From Venturia oleaginea (Eukaryota; Ascomycota; Dothideomycetes; Venturiales; Venturiaceae), in NCBI GenBank assembly GCA_013176395.1, contig JABMLP010000016.1, positions 248,001 through 312,000 of the forward strand: a stretch of DNA of 64,000 nt. The letters are read 5' to 3'. The position numbers and the translations under genes are program-made. How positions within the stretch are numbered: position 1 is the first letter of the stretch; each line of letters begins with the position of its first letter. Shown piece by piece: positions 33,133 to 45,543 of this stretch. The notes under the pieces are model-generated. The model did no database searches. It was not told the origin of the DNA and worked only from the letters and a program-made list of their open reading frames with translations.

Positions 33133-34145
33133 CTAAACCTGTGGACGATTTGGATCGACAGTTCCCTTAATCTTAGCCGTCTCAGCAGTGCCCTCGCCCT
33201 TTTTGCTTTTTTCGGGGTCTTTCGATGGATCGGTGGAATGTTTCGTGTCGGTGTTGCTCATGCCTCGTTGCTTGTGTGACATATCGTCTTCGTCGCCTGA
33301 GCTCGATCCTTCTCCAATAGTCTTTCCAGCCGAGCTGTCCATACGAAGTTTCTTGCCAGTGCTGGTCTCCTCGTGTTTGACAGTGTTGCTGGCCGTCTTA
33401 GTCTTGCCTTTGTTGGACACTTCGGCATTGCCAGACTTCTTGGGCTCATCCTCGATCTCATTGGAGTCCTTCGTCTCGCCATCATCCTGGGAGTCCGTGT
33501 CTTCTTCCTTGGGAGCATCATCCTTTGGCGCATCCTCTTTATTAGCCTCGTCAGCAGAGGCCTTCTCTTCTTCTCCGCCATCATCATCAGACTTGCCCTC
33601 GTCCTCGGACTCCTCTGTTGACTCATCCTCAGAAGATTTCTCCACAGTAGATTCCTCCTTGGAAGACTCGTCCTTCTCTTCGCGCTCGTCCCCGTGTCCT
33701 TCACCATGGTCATCGCCATGGTCATCGTGGTGTCCAGCGTCGTGGGGCTGGAGAGCAACATAGGTACCGCCAATGGTTAAGGCAACAGCAAAGATAAGCC
33801 TAGAGGTATTGTGAGGCCTTGTGACTTCGAAATGGATCCCGTCATTCAATGGCTTGAGTTATCGCATCCGATCACGTTCTCAACAATGATGACGATGATG
33901 ACGGCATTGGCATCAACGAGCCATTGGAGCTGAGATTGTGACGAGAAGTGGGTAGAAACATACCATGGGATATCACTGCTGGCTTTCTGAACGACGTGGT
34001 CTTTTGCCGAGCTATACTGTCTGCGACCCGTTTGTTGCGACATCCGGAAACATTGCTGCGAGGTCCTCGATGGCGTGGTACGGGCGGAGCGAGCCAATGC
34101 GTTGACAGGAGATGCCCGCAGGACAGTGGCTCTGCTTAATATCAT
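33133..34145 (-). CDS. Mitochondrial single-pass membrane protein with long acidic tail
   Basis: Join 34145-33964 and 33799-33133 on the minus strand gives 282 aa. The 164-bp intron 33800-33963 has a GTATGT donor and CTAG acceptor; splicing reconstitutes one hydrophobic segment (DIPWLIFAVALTIGGTYVAL, residues about 59-77). The N-terminal 55 residues are rich in Arg, Ser and Ala with no acid, as in a mitochondrial targeting sequence (RATVLRASPVNALARSARTT). After the membrane segment comes a His/Asp motif (HDAGHHDDHGDDHGEGH) and a tail of about 180 residues dominated by Glu, Asp, Lys and Ser. Similar fungal proteins of unknown function have this design; a location in the inner membrane with the tail in the intermembrane space is inference. 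The His-rich patch could bind metal. Confidence 0.75.
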
Positions 34146-35139
34146 TATGGAGCTGTAGAGGGAGTAATTGATGAAGTTGGAGGAATATGGAGAAAGCCGG
34201 GACGAGAGTTTGGGAGTTTGGGTCAGGTCATGGTTCGTTTGGGTAAGGCTAGCTCATGGGAATGTCTATTTTAGCATACATACAACGGACTTGCCTCTCA
34301 CAACTGATCGAAGCAATGGATTTACAATATTTGGCATCTTTGAGAATACTCACTTTGCACTACATGGAAATATCGATTTTGGACATACTCAATCACCTTT
34401 TTCTTCGGCATACCCGTATGAATAGTACGGTTCCATTCTACAAATCAATTCCACGTGCACTTAAATCATCTTCACCATGAATTTCCCAGTCTTCTGTGTT
34501 CGGACAGTGATTGGCGATATCAAAACTCCACCTTGAGACTCAATTTGGAATATGTGGGCCGGTCTCGTGACTCTCGAGTCTTGGATGGCGGCGAAAGTGA
34601 TGGAAACATTGATTGCATACACCAAACAATCCCTCCATTTTATCCAGCAACGACGGCCGAAAGCGGCATCATTCCTTTCACCACCAACTCCTCCTTACTT
34701 CGCTCCTACTGCTGCCTGTCAATCAGGAACACTTCAAAAGCAATCGCCATCCTCAAACCCTACAATCCTCACCGTATCTTCTACACCCAAAAGACCATCG
34801 CTTTTTAAATAGAGAGAGAGACGTGCCCTCAACTGGTACGTAGCGTGGCACCTCCCCCCAGACTCTTACCCATCGGGCTCATCAATCCAATTCCTCTTAA
34901 CCTCTTGCAAAACGAGATTGATGACGATAAAGTTCTGGCGATTCTAAAAGATAAATTGCCAGGATTTGTGTGACCTCGATACCTATCTGAGCATGTTGGG
35001 TTGAGTTGAGCTGTCTGCGTGGAGCTGGATTGATGAACCTTGGGCCATCAAACTTGACAGCTACTATCACCAGAAAATCACCTACTTAAGCTGACTGAAG
35101 CCTTTTCCTAGTACAATCTGCACTCCGGCCAAGCCCAAT
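34146..35139. other. Divergent intergenic region, about 1.0 kb
   Basis: Between the mitochondrial protein gene (minus) and CAND1 (plus). An 86-codon frame at 34552-34812 starts MWAGLVTLESWMAAKVMETL and then becomes Pro/Ser-rich; it is not supported enough to call a gene. Confidence 0.4.
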
Positions 35140-38100
35140 ATGTCGACGCCATCCGCCGCCACGTCCCACAATGTGGCCGCACTGCTTCCAAAACTCTACG
35201 AGGACGACCCGGATCTCAGATACATGGGACTCGCTGATTTGACTGCTCTACTAACCACTGGAGGCCCCAATCTGCTCGCCCACGACTACCACGTAAGCGC
35301 AAAAACCGTCGATGGTCTTCTCACAACACTTCGAGACAGCAATGGAGAGGTTCAAAACATGGCTATCAAATGCTTGGGCCCCTTCGTCAACAAGGTCGCT
35401 GCTGATCAAGTTCTCTGTCCAATGATAGACAAGATTTCAACCTTACCAGTGGGGCACTCTGTGGATAGCTCGATACCCGCGCTAGCTCTGCGTGCAATCG
35501 TTGTGAATCTACCACGTCCGGCTCCTAGTGTTCCGCGAACCAAGGCCGTGAGCGAAGCATATCTAGCAATCAGCAGAGCCCTCATTCCTCGCCTGGTCGG
35601 CTACAATATCATCCCTCCAGTTCAGAAGAATCTTCCCAAACCACCAAAGGGAATGTTGCAGGTTGATATGGAGAGTGGAAACGATAGCAATGCCATCGAC
35701 GTCCTCACCGAAGTAGCTCGCTGCTATGGCTCCATGCTCCAAGAAGTCGAGGTCAATGCGCTCATCAAGATCTCCCTCGATATCATGGAACAAGAGCGGA
35801 CCAGCGGCGTCCTCAAGAAGAAGGCTGTCACGGCCATTTCATCACTCGCGCCATATCTCTCGGATAGCGCCCTCTCACAGTTCAACGGACGCATGATCGA
35901 GCTTTTGACTCGGGATGGTCTTACCAAGAGCAAGCAGAAGCTCTATATCACGTTGATCGGCTCCGCAGTTAAGGCTGTTCCATCAAAGTTCGGCAAATAC
36001 CTTCCTAAAATGACACCATTCATCCTGTCAGCCCTTAGCCAGGATGAAATCGACAGCGATTTGGCCATGCTGGAAGAGACGGAGGAGCGGGATCCAGAAT
36101 CCGACGAAGTCCGAGAGGCCGCCCTCATTGCCCTTGAGAACTTTTTGATTGCGTGCCCAGATGACATGCGAGTTTGCACGCGGGAGTGCATTGAAGTTAT
36201 GGTTCGCTTCCTCAAGTACGATCCTAACCTCGCAGATGGCTCAGACGACGATGAAATGGAAGAGGAGGATGACGTTTACGACCCCGACGAGGATTTCGAA
36301 GAGGAGGCCGGCGGAGATGACGAAGACGACTCGAGGTAAGTCGCCCAATTTTATTTTCTTTGTGAAGCCTCCATCACCCATTCTGAATGAACTCACTCAA
36401 CGCGAGATCGCTGTTAATAACTTCCTGGGAATTTCACCAGAAATTTATCAACATCTATACAATTTTGAGCGTCATGTATCGAGCACCCTAGTTTATCCCT
36501 GGGGGACAGGAATAGCTAATTTGCGTAACAGCTGGAAAGTTCGCCGTTGTGCCGCCAAAGTCGCACACGTTCTCATTCTTACTCGCAGCGATGGTGACCT
36601 CCTGGAAGATGGAACTCTTTACAGCAAGGTGGCTCCGGCTTTGATCGCAAGGTTCAAGGAGCGTGAAGAGACTGTGCGCCTCGAGGTTCTGGGCGCATTA
36701 GCTCTTCTTATACGAATTACGGGTGGAAACACTTTCAAGTCATCGGCATCTTACAGCGACGCCAATTCCATGACTCCTTCGCCGCCGACCCGCAAGCGCA
36801 AAGCCAGCGATGCTAGCATGTTAAGTACCAGGACTGCCACTGTATTGCCTACTGCCACCGCTGCGAGATCCAGCTTGGAAACCCTCAGTTCGGATATCGT
36901 CCGCGGAGTCTCGTCGCTTCTCAAGGGACAACCATTGCCCACCAAGCAGGCCGCTATATCTTTGATAAAAGATCTCGCCGTCTCGTTGCAAGGCCGTCTT
37001 ACCGACTATTTGAGCTTAACCGTTCTTCCAGTCGTGGATGCGGCGAAGTCGACTGGCTCTGCTTCAGCAGGCTCTCATGGTGCCACCACAAATACACTCC
37101 GGATAGAAGCCCTTCTGTTCCTCGGTGCTGTCGCTGAAGCTCACTCGTCTCAGGATTTACAGCCATACCTTCAGCAGATCGTGCCGACGCTGGCAATAGC
37201 AGTCAAAGAAAAGTACACTAAAGTCGCCGTGGAGGCTCTCCATACTATCCAGGCCTACATCAATGCATTAACACCTCCACGATCCACAGCGCCAGGTGCC
37301 TCTGATCAGAATTACATAGAGCTGATCTTCAACGCTATCGAAGGCCGTGTTAATGCTAGTGATGCAGACACCGAGGTTCGCCGTCTTGCTATTGGAGCTC
37401 TAGGTATGCTCCTCGGCAGTACTTCGCGCACTTCTCTCCTGAAAGCTCCCAGCAGAGCTGCTGGCTTCAATCTCCTAAACACACGTCTCAAAAACGAATT
37501 GACGCGGCTGTCTTCAGTGCGTGCTATCGAATCTGTTGCTACTTTGGCTCGTAGCGCCGACGACTTCCCAGCTGGGTGGGTCTCCAATGTCTGCTTGGAA
37601 CTTGGTTCGCAGCTTCGGAAGTCCAGCCGTACGTTACGAGGCTCTAGTTTGAAGGCCATGCAGATGCTTGCGCAAAATCCTGCCAGCCAGGCAAGCGTCA
37701 GCAGCAAGACCATTGCAGAAGTTCTTCCTCTGCTTTTGCCTCTCATGCAAGAAGGTGACCTACATCTTCTTAGCCCTGCGCTTGGAATTCTGGAGACCTT
37801 CGTGAAAAAAGAGGCTAAGGCAGTCGTGACTGCAGACTTCATCTCTTCTTACGGTCAGATGTTAATGGCAACAATCTCTGGCGCCAATCTTGATGCTCTG
37901 CTGTCGTTGACACGTGCTGTTGGGCACAGTGGTACAGCCAAGCCGCTGATGGCGCATCTGCTCCTTGAGATCAGCTTGAAAGCCAACCCAGACCTCGTTG
38001 GCAAAGTAATCGGCAATCTCCTGGTCTCCAGCGGTACTACAGTCGATGTGAAGCTCGCCGACTTCGTCAATGAGCTCAGCGCAAAACGTGACGATCTGAA

Positions 38101-39525
38101 GAAATGTCTTGCGCTCTCCGTTCTTGGCGAAGCAGCTCTTCAGATGGGCGCTCAGTCTCCACTGAAGCCTCAGGTCTTCATGGCGCATTTCGATGACAAA
38201 TCTGACAAGGTGCGAATCGCAGCGGCTGTAGCCTTGGGACGTGCTGGTGCGGGTAACATCCCAGCTTATCTTCCTGCGATTCTTGGAGCAATGGGCTCGC
38301 CAGGCGGTAGCCAGTACCTGTTGCTGCACTCGGTGCGAGAAGTTGTGCAGCATGACAGCACTGAATCGCAGATCATTCCCTATGCGGAGACGCTGTGGAA
38401 TAATCTGCTTACGGCTTCTCAAGCTGACGATAACCGAGCCATTGGCGCTGAGTGTATCGGCCGTCTCGCAGTCATTGATCCTAAGACTTACCTCCCACAA
38501 TTGCAGGCTTTCATGAAAGATCGCAATGTGGTGGTTCGCGGCATGGTCATCTCTGCTTTGCGCTTCACATTCGCCGATACGGACGAGTCGTATGACGAGT
38601 ACCTCCGTCCTGTAATCATTGGCATGCTGCAGACCATGCTCAGCGAGGAGAACCTCGAGAATCGTCGACTTGCACTGAGTACACTTAACTCTGCAGCCCT
38701 AAATAAGCCGCACCTGATTCTACCGCATCTCCATCAACTTCTACCTCTTGCCATGAAGGAGACTATTATCAAGCCGGAGTTGATCCGTAAAGTACAGATG
38801 GGTCCATTCAAGCATCAGGTTGATGATGGATTGGACACTCGAAAGGTATGTTGCAGAACCCACCGGTCTTGCTGTTTAACAGCAGTCTCCCAATTGACAT
38901 CAATATCGCTACATTTCTGGTAATCCGTTTCCCAAAGGTTGCTGGAAATTCAACAGTATTAAACTCGAATTGAGAGACTTTTAATTCACAGCTGGGTCGC
39001 TAAATTTTTGGCCATGTTTTACTTTCACATCGCCAGAGATTTAGCCATGTCGATCTCGATCTGAACATTTTCAAACAGAACTAATACCTTCCACAGAGCG
39101 CCTACGAAACCTTGTACGCCCTACTTGATAGGGCATTCCATCTCTTCGACGTCGGTGCCCTCTATGATCGTGTTGTTGCCGGACTAAGTGACGACCATGA
39201 CATTAGCATCATATCTACACTGATGCTCATGCGTCTCATTCGCCTTGCACCAAACGAGACAGCAGCCCGCCTTGACGCGATTGTGGTTCCGTTCCGAGCC
39301 GTTCTGAACAACAAACCAAAGGAGAACGCCGTCAAGCAGGAAATCGAACGTATGTACGAGGAATCTCGCGACGTTATCCGGGCTAGTATGGAACTGTCTA
39401 AATCATGGCCTGAGGAGAGTAACGATGCTAATAGGCCATGGGGTGTGTATTGGGACTGGGTCAAGAAGGACTTTGCAAACCTTATCAAGCAGGTCGAAGA
39501 CGAACAGCGAGAGAAGGAGCGTTAG
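35140..39525 (+). CDS. CAND1: Cullin-associated NEDD8-dissociated protein (CAND1/TIP120)
   Basis: Join 35140-36335, 36532-38845 and 39097-39525 gives 1312 aa. Intron 1 (196 bp, GTAAGT..ACAG) joins S|SWKVRRCAAKVAHVLILTR; intron 2 (251 bp, GTATGT..ACAG) joins DDGLDTRK|SAYETLYALLDRAF, both hallmark CAND1 phrases. The protein is a chain of HEAT repeats: N-terminal LYEDDPDLRYMGLADLTALL, DSNGEVQNMAIKCLGP; an acidic loop at about residues 375-398; and a C-terminal TIP120 domain from about residue 1100. CAND1 wraps around unneddylated cullins and exchanges SCF substrate receptors in nucleus and cytosol. Intron 1 is free of stops in part, so an uninterrupted read from exon 1 in another frame is possible but not meaningful. 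Intron 2 carries three copies of a dispersed ~20-bp motif (see findings). Confidence 0.96.
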
Positions 39526-40948
39526 GAATTGGCGGCATTATGATGCATGTTGACGATCGTGGATGATCAAAAAGGCATTGGGAAGGTATGACAGCACAGG
39601 TAGATCAAGTACTTGCTTGCTTTCAGGCTAGATTCGCATCTTATGGTGACTGTTTTCGATGCGTAGTATTCAGATGTGCATGGAGAGCGATAGATTTATG
39701 GCAATCTTGAGATTTGAATTTGCTAGACAGTTATCGATGTTGATGTTGATCTTGAATGAGAGACTCATCTCAACATATATCCTTTGTGTTGAACGGGGTA
39801 GGAGTAGTTTAAAACGGATACCAACATCCCACTGTAAAATATGGGAGATAATTCAGAAGAGTATTCTATGCAATTCGTTTAAGAGCCCTGATTCCGACGT
39901 TTGCAGCCTGAGTCGATCATACAATTGTGCAGGGGTATAATAAGCGAGCTAGTATCTGGTCTAACCTCTTTCGGTAGACGCGATCTTGTCGCGTCCAGGG
40001 CTTTTCTCTCCAACCTAACAGCGTATCACTTCCGTTATTTTCATTTCATACGACACCTCGCCATCCATTCCCGCAAGGTTTCCGATCTCGCTTTATGACT
40101 CTATATCTAACAAACAAGTTCAGCTGTCTTCCTTCCCGTATTCATGATTCCATCTCGCCTCTTAGAAAACCTTGGGATCTTACTGTTAATAACCATCCGT
40201 GCTATAACGATTCCTGGATTAACTGGTTTGGCCGAATAGGAACGCTGCTTGTACGAGATATGAGATGGAAGACCTTGGAAGGACCCCTGGATGGCCGATG
40301 CTGTAAGCGCCTACCTACTCAAAAGAGTTTAAGAGTCTTCGGCTGGAGATGTAAAGCTCGGAATCTGCTTAGAAAACACCACTATCGAACTATTGTTTTG
40401 ATACCATCTCGTATAGATAGAGTATAGCGTACTACTATTCTCGGATTTGGATACCTCGTAGACGCGTATTCGATTCATTTTTCCTTCACGACCCTCTCTA
40501 GCTACGTCTACTATCATGTTTACCAATTTCTCCGCCGGTGCTTGATAATCTTCGATGATGTTTGGACCGGGAGCTTCTCTGAGAGTTTCTACTGTCTTTG
40601 TCTCTTTAACTGACCAGACCGCCGCTTTCGGCAATCTTTTTGTCGAATGACCACAATGTCAAATAAACTCATTTCATTCTGTCCTCATTTGTACTAGCTC
40701 GAATACGAGTCTCTCAGTATAAATATGCAGATAGCCCACACATCAATTCAGACTTCAGTCTGCTTCATCTATCTTTTGACATGTTCTGCTGCTGCCTTCC
40801 TCGTATGTTACCGCGCCGGGCTGTAGCATACTAGACATTTCTGATGAAATAAGGGCTGTGCAGGAAAGTATTCATTGAAGACTTAGAAACAGCTTGTGGA
40901 GGGAAGAAAAGATTGAATGGCTTACTTTCCTAAGTGATGGCATAAAGC
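39526..40948. other. Gene-free stretch of about 1.4 kb left of the pogo element
   Basis: Includes the CAND1 3' UTR. Open frames such as 40329-40634 (minus, 101 aa) show no known motif. Some parts are AT-rich. Confidence 0.4.
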
Positions 40949-42587
40949 CTGACTATAACGTATTCCACCACCAAGCCGGCCACACCACCGAGCCGGCCAG
41001 TTTTCCTTGGCATAGCCCTTATCCTCTTCAACACGCAATGTCTCAACAACGCAACGCGATAGCCGTTCAAGAAGAAGGCATAATAGATCTTGCTCTTCAG
41101 GCCTATACCTCTGGCCAATTTCAAAGCCTACGGCGCGCTGCTGCAGCCTTCAACATCAAACACCAAAGGCTCTCTGATCGGCTCTGCGGAATTACCTCTC
41201 GATCTCAAACTCGCCCAAACTCCCATAAGCTCACTGCGACAGAAGAGAAAACGCTTGTCCAATATATCCTCGACTTCGATTCGCGAGGATTTGCGCCCCG
41301 GCTGTGTGAGGTGGCAGATATGGCGGATAAACTGCTAGGTGTACGCGGTGGAGAATCAGTAGGGAAAAACTGGGCTGAGAGGTTCGTAACGCGCTCAGAT
41401 GAGCTCAAGATGGCCTTCAATCAAGCCAAGGATAGGCAGAGGATACTACAGGAAGACCCAGAGATTATCGGCGCGTGGTTCAAGCTCGTTGCAGATACTA
41501 AAGCCAAGTACGGCATCCACGACAAGGATACGCACAACTTTGACGAGATTGGCTTCCAGATGGGCGTTATTGGGTCAATGAAGGTCGTCACAGCTTCTGA
41601 AAGACGTACACGGCCTAATTTGATCCAGCCAGGCAATCGCGAGTGGGTTACAGTTATCCAGAGTATCTGCGCCGCTGGGTATGCGACCCCGCCCTTCATT
41701 ATCTACAAAGGACGCGTTCACATCTCTGCGTGGTATGAGGAGGCAGATATACCACGGAATTGGAAGCTCTCGGTCTCTGAGAACGGCTGGACAAACAATG
41801 CGCTTGGTCTTAAGTGGTTGAAGCTCTTTGACGCGCATACAAAGGCGTGTCAAGTAGGGGGGTATAGGCTGCTCATCTTGGACGGCCATGAGAGCCATCT
41901 CAAGCAGAATTTCAAGGACTACTGCCTCGAACATAAGATCCTAACGCTCTGTATGCCACCTCATTCATCGCATATCCTCCAGCCACTTGATGTGGTCTGC
42001 TTCTCGCCGTTGAAGTGCAAGTACTCTCAACGAGTTCGAGACTTGGCACGCCGACGCGTCTACCATATCAACAAAGAAGGCTTCCTCCCGGCCTTCAAAG
42101 ACGCGCTTTTCGACGTGTTTACAGAAGAGAACTGTCGAAAGGCTTTTGAGATGGTAGGACTAGTCTCTATCAACGCGGAGGTGGTATTGGATCGCCTTGA
42201 AGTACGGCTACGTACCCCGGCCACCAGCACCCCCACCGCAGGAGACGCCGTGGCAGTCGAAGACTCCAAGCAATACTCAAGAATTTGAATCTCAATCAAA
42301 GCTTGTACGCGAATCTTTCACTCGGTCACCAGTTACTGCGCAGACTGGCTTCTCTCAGCTTGTCAAGGGCGCTGAATTGATGCTGCACCAGAACGCTCTA
42401 CTTATTGCACGAAACCACGAGCTTGAAGTGTTGCAGTAAGGGTTGCAAGGTGATGTAAACATGTATGATGTCTATCATTGTGTATTGTATTGTTCTATGT
42501 TCAGCCGTAGAGCTGATGTTTACATATGATGTGTGTACTCTAGCAGGAGCTATTGTGATAAAGGAAGTAAGAACGGTATAGCTCAAG
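40949..42587. mobile_element. Pogo/Fot1-like DNA transposon (boundaries tentative)
   Basis: The element contains the DDE transposase at 41038-42288. A weak inverted repeat may mark its ends: 40949-40962 (CCTGACTATAACGT) versus the reverse complement of 42573-42587 (CTTGAGCTATACCGT), with one gap and two mismatches. The TA target duplication expected for this superfamily is not seen at these ends, so the limits are only a guess. Confidence 0.4.
41038..42288 (+). CDS. Pogo/Fot1-type DDE transposase, C terminus frameshifted
   Basis: Start MSQQRNAIAVQEEG at 41038; the frame stays open upstream to 40894 but that part is not family-like. A helix-turn-helix (psq-type) start (LRRAAAAFNIKHQRLSDRL) is followed by a CENPB-type DNA-binding part (GFAPRLCEVADMADKLL, GKNWAERFVTRS). 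The DDE core has first Asp in NFDEIGFQMG, second in LLILDGHESH and third in HILQPLDVVCFSPLK; 35 residues lie between the last two acids (DD35D). All three are present. The frame ends at 42288, but the next frame from about 42225 continues with QETPWQSKTPSNTQEFESQS and FSQLVKGAELMLHQNALL to 42439, the usual C terminus. A one-base indel in the C-rich stretch near 42215-42235 explains this. Catalytic activity may persist; the tail is lost. Confidence 0.85.
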   Translation: MSQQRNAIAVQEEGIIDLALQAYTSGQFQSLRRAAAAFNIKHQRLSDRLCGITSRSQTRPNSHKLTATEEKTLVQYILDFDSRGFAPRLCEVADMADKLLGVRGGESVGKNWAERFVTRSDELKMAFNQAKDRQRILQEDPEIIGAWFKLVADTKAKYGIHDKDTHNFDEIGFQMGVIGSMKVVTASERRTRPNLIQPGNREWVTVIQSICAAGYATPPFIIYKGRVHISAWYEEADIPRNWKLSVSENGWTNNALGLKWLKLFDAHTKACQVGGYRLLILDGHESHLKQNFKDYCLEHKILTLCMPPHSSHILQPLDVVCFSPLKCKYSQRVRDLARRRVYHINKEGFLPAFKDALFDVFTEENCRKAFEMVGLVSINAEVVLDRLEVRLRTPATSTPTAGDAVAVEDSKQYSRI

Positions 42588-44587
42588 TGTGCCTTCTGTA
42601 CCAGGATGTGACACTATGCGAGATAGCATTTTCACTAGAGCTGGTTTGTAGCTTCGGAGTTTTGAAGGACGGACTACTGCTGCTGACACTATATTTACTA
42701 TACGTACCTCGAGGCTTGGTGGTATCTCGTTTATGATTTTTCCATGGTCCGTGGAAACCTTAAGAATAGGTAAAGGACTTGGCATGTCTGATGGAAGCTT
42801 ACATAGTAATAAGAAATCTACCTTGTAATACAGCCGAGTAGACGTACCTAAACTGGTTTCTTGCGCGGAAAAACTCACCGGTGTCCGCAGTCAAGAATCT
42901 AAAGATTTGGAAGACGGAGAAAAAGTCATACCACGGCTCTCGCTTCCGCGGTCCTGCGGATTTGGAGATTGTGATGGGTGTATTCTACCGGATTCGGAGA
43001 GGTATCCATAGATCTTGAGTCGAAGCTTAGGGGGAATCCCAATGAGTGACTATTTAGGTATGCTATTTTTGGTCAGCATTGTCCCGTCATACTGAAAATG
43101 CTTAGTTTATACTTACGTAGACTCTCTGCTAGCCCACCAAGCGGCATACTGCAGCGATAATAGATCTGCAACTCATATTGCGGCGTCTTCGGCTTCAAGT
43201 CTCATCTTCGCAAAGGACTGGGCCAGATCGGGACTTGTTGGTATGCCTTTAGGGCCATATGCATACTTCACAGTTATGAAAATCCTTTGGAAGACGATGA
43301 ATATAATGTCGAAAGCTGATGCGAACTTTGGGCGATCTGGCTCGGCTTTATAGCACATTGTGAGACATATCCTTGAGACATCTGCCTGCGCACGAACGAT
43401 AAATGCTAGATTCGTTCAACACTCAGTCCGTCCTAGGCTCAGCCAGTTTTGGCACAAAGAAGAACCCTGGAACTATTGAGTATCAAAAGCTGGTATACTA
43501 TCTCTATGTCAAGGTAGTGGCATAGAGGTCCTCTTTTGGCTCAATGGTGAAATTCAACAGGAAGAGGCTCGTCATATACCAACAAGGGATGGGTAAGGCA
43601 GCTAGTATGTCAGCTAAACTGTCACTTCTATTTTGGATTTGGATGTTGACGAGCTCGTTAGGATCAGCTCCAAGCAGATACGAACTTACGCCATTTCCAG
43701 AACAATGATACCGCGAAGCTGGATCCTGTCAGACCTGATCTCGTCTTTTCTTACAGAACCAGATTACCATTGTCCACGATAAACTGATTGGATCGTGGCA
43801 TCAAAGCAATGTACGAGAGTCATATGTCCCAAAGTTCGATCACAGACTAGGAGGCCACGTACAATGTCCTCACTCAGACCAGTTCAGGGGAAACTTCAGA
43901 TCCAAATCGAGCAAATCCACTTCGTCCAGTCTGACCTCGGTGCCTTATTACTGTTGAAACAGCTTGGGTTAGGACCGTCTCGGCATCATGTGAAGTTCAT
44001 ATACTCAACACCAAGGATCGACAATGATCTCATACATTCGCTTCTGGAATCTTCTCTATCAATGTGTATATAGCCAGGCCTTATACCTCAGATCGGAACT
44101 GTGAGCCATTCAATCTTTTTGATCCCTCTGCAAGCTGTTTCTCAGGTGTCCAATGAATACTTGGCCTACACCATCATATTTCATCAATTACAGACCTTGA
44201 ATTGTCGTTTTTGCCTCTGTCTATCCGAACGATCTACCCGAGCTGCCCCGTCAAACCCAAAGAAGAAAGAGCATTCACGATTGCCGTTCTTGGAAGTTTT
44301 ATGACACCCTGAGCAACAAGTAAGCGATCATGGCAGTTGGAATCGTCTGGAAACGGGTTAAACACCCTCTTTCGTCCCTAAGCAGTCCTACGAATGTCGG
44401 CAAGACAGCCTCTCTAATGGCTGAACAGCGTGCCACATGTGACACCATAACTTCCACGCCTCTTTTCGTCTAAACGTTGTTTAGCGAATTCAGCGATATA
44501 CAGATTTGTTGTGAGGCCCTGTGCCGGTTGGTGTGTATCGACAATTCAAACGAAACGCAGACCAAGAGGGCGATGTTCACTTCTTCT
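42588..44587. other. Region of broken open frames, unassigned
   Basis: About 2 kb. Minus-strand frames at 42540-42878 and 43173-43358 and a plus-strand frame at 43795-44073 show protein-like composition but no recognised family, and stops separate them. The region may be a decayed gene or genes next to the transposon. Confidence 0.3.
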
Positions 44588-45376
44588 CTATACATAACCA
44601 GGGACAGTCAAGAAGGGAGCTGTAAAGAAATCGATTCCATAGCTATTTGAGACTTTGAACCTCCTGCGCCATCCAACATCTACAATCATCCGGGTCGGCT
44701 TGAAATGGCCCCACCTTAACACTCCAGAATTATAAAGTACTTGTAATCGCCAAAGTGATCCTTCTCCTTTGGTTCCTCTCATCTGAAGTGGAACAACACC
44801 AAGTATGAATTCAATGAGTGACTGCATAACCCTCGAACTGAGCGGGAAATGAGGGCTATCTATACAAAGAGAGTGTACTGACGTAGGTTCTGACACCGCA
44901 GAGATACCGAGAAAATAAGAGTGAGAAGAACAAACAGGTTTTGAAACAACTTTGAAACCGTTGGTGTTACCACCATATTGCAGCACCTCTTCGTGTACCT
45001 GCACAAGCGGCTTGGTAGCCAGGTATGGCGTCTTCTCCTTGAAGCTCTTCAACTCACTCCGAATTTGCTCGAAAACCTCCTTGTCTCCCTTATTGTAAGC
45101 ATGCCACGCCGCTGTCAGTTCCGTCTTGATCTTCTGCTGATGTTCAAAAATCAAATCTAGATCTTTCATATGTTTTCAGGCGTACTTGCCGTACATATTG
45201 CGATCAAGAAATATAATATATCTCTCAAAAGCGAAGACAGACCATTCTCGCAGTTCGAGCCACTCTTTTAAGAGAGGACACAGAGGGCGTTGTTTTTCCA
45301 GAAGTTCATCAATATTGATTCCAAATCGTGCCTTAGGCTTCTCAAAATTTGAGTCTACTCTAATCTCCCAATCCAA
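44588..45376 (-). pseudogene. Hypothetical gene interrupted by an in-frame TGA
   Basis: On the minus strand a frame reads from about 45376: ELLEKQRPLCPLLKEWLELR, FAFERYIIFLDRNMYGKYA, then TGA at 45176-45178, and the same frame goes on at once with KDLDLIFEHQQKIKTELTAA, DKEVFEQIRSELKSFKEKTP and VHEEVLQYGG. The joined text looks like one helical, charged protein. Upstream an ATG at about 45427 (MTDPLVPIDAEVLRLEPW) lies in a different frame, so a frameshift near 45375 is also likely. The 3' part after about 44940 may be intron or decayed. No family recognised. Confidence 0.45.
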
Positions 45377-45543
45377 GGCTCCAGCCTCAAGACTTCAGCA
45401 TCGATTGGCACGAGTGGGTCAGTCATGAAAGGCTCAGAACGCCCATTTCAGCCACCAGACGCTTCAATTAATGTCCAAACTACTGAAACTGCCCAGGGGT
45501 ATAGGTACATGGGGGAGACGACCAAATCCACTTAACCAAACAT

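Noticed and set aside
33188..33763. 191-aa Ser-rich open frame on the plus strand
   Set aside because: It is the antisense shadow of the acidic tail of the mitochondrial protein; its composition follows from the complementary Glu/Asp codons.
43173..43358. HeLo/prion-forming-type gene fragment
   Set aside because: A vague resemblance of one 61-aa frame could not be supported by any flanking conserved motif.
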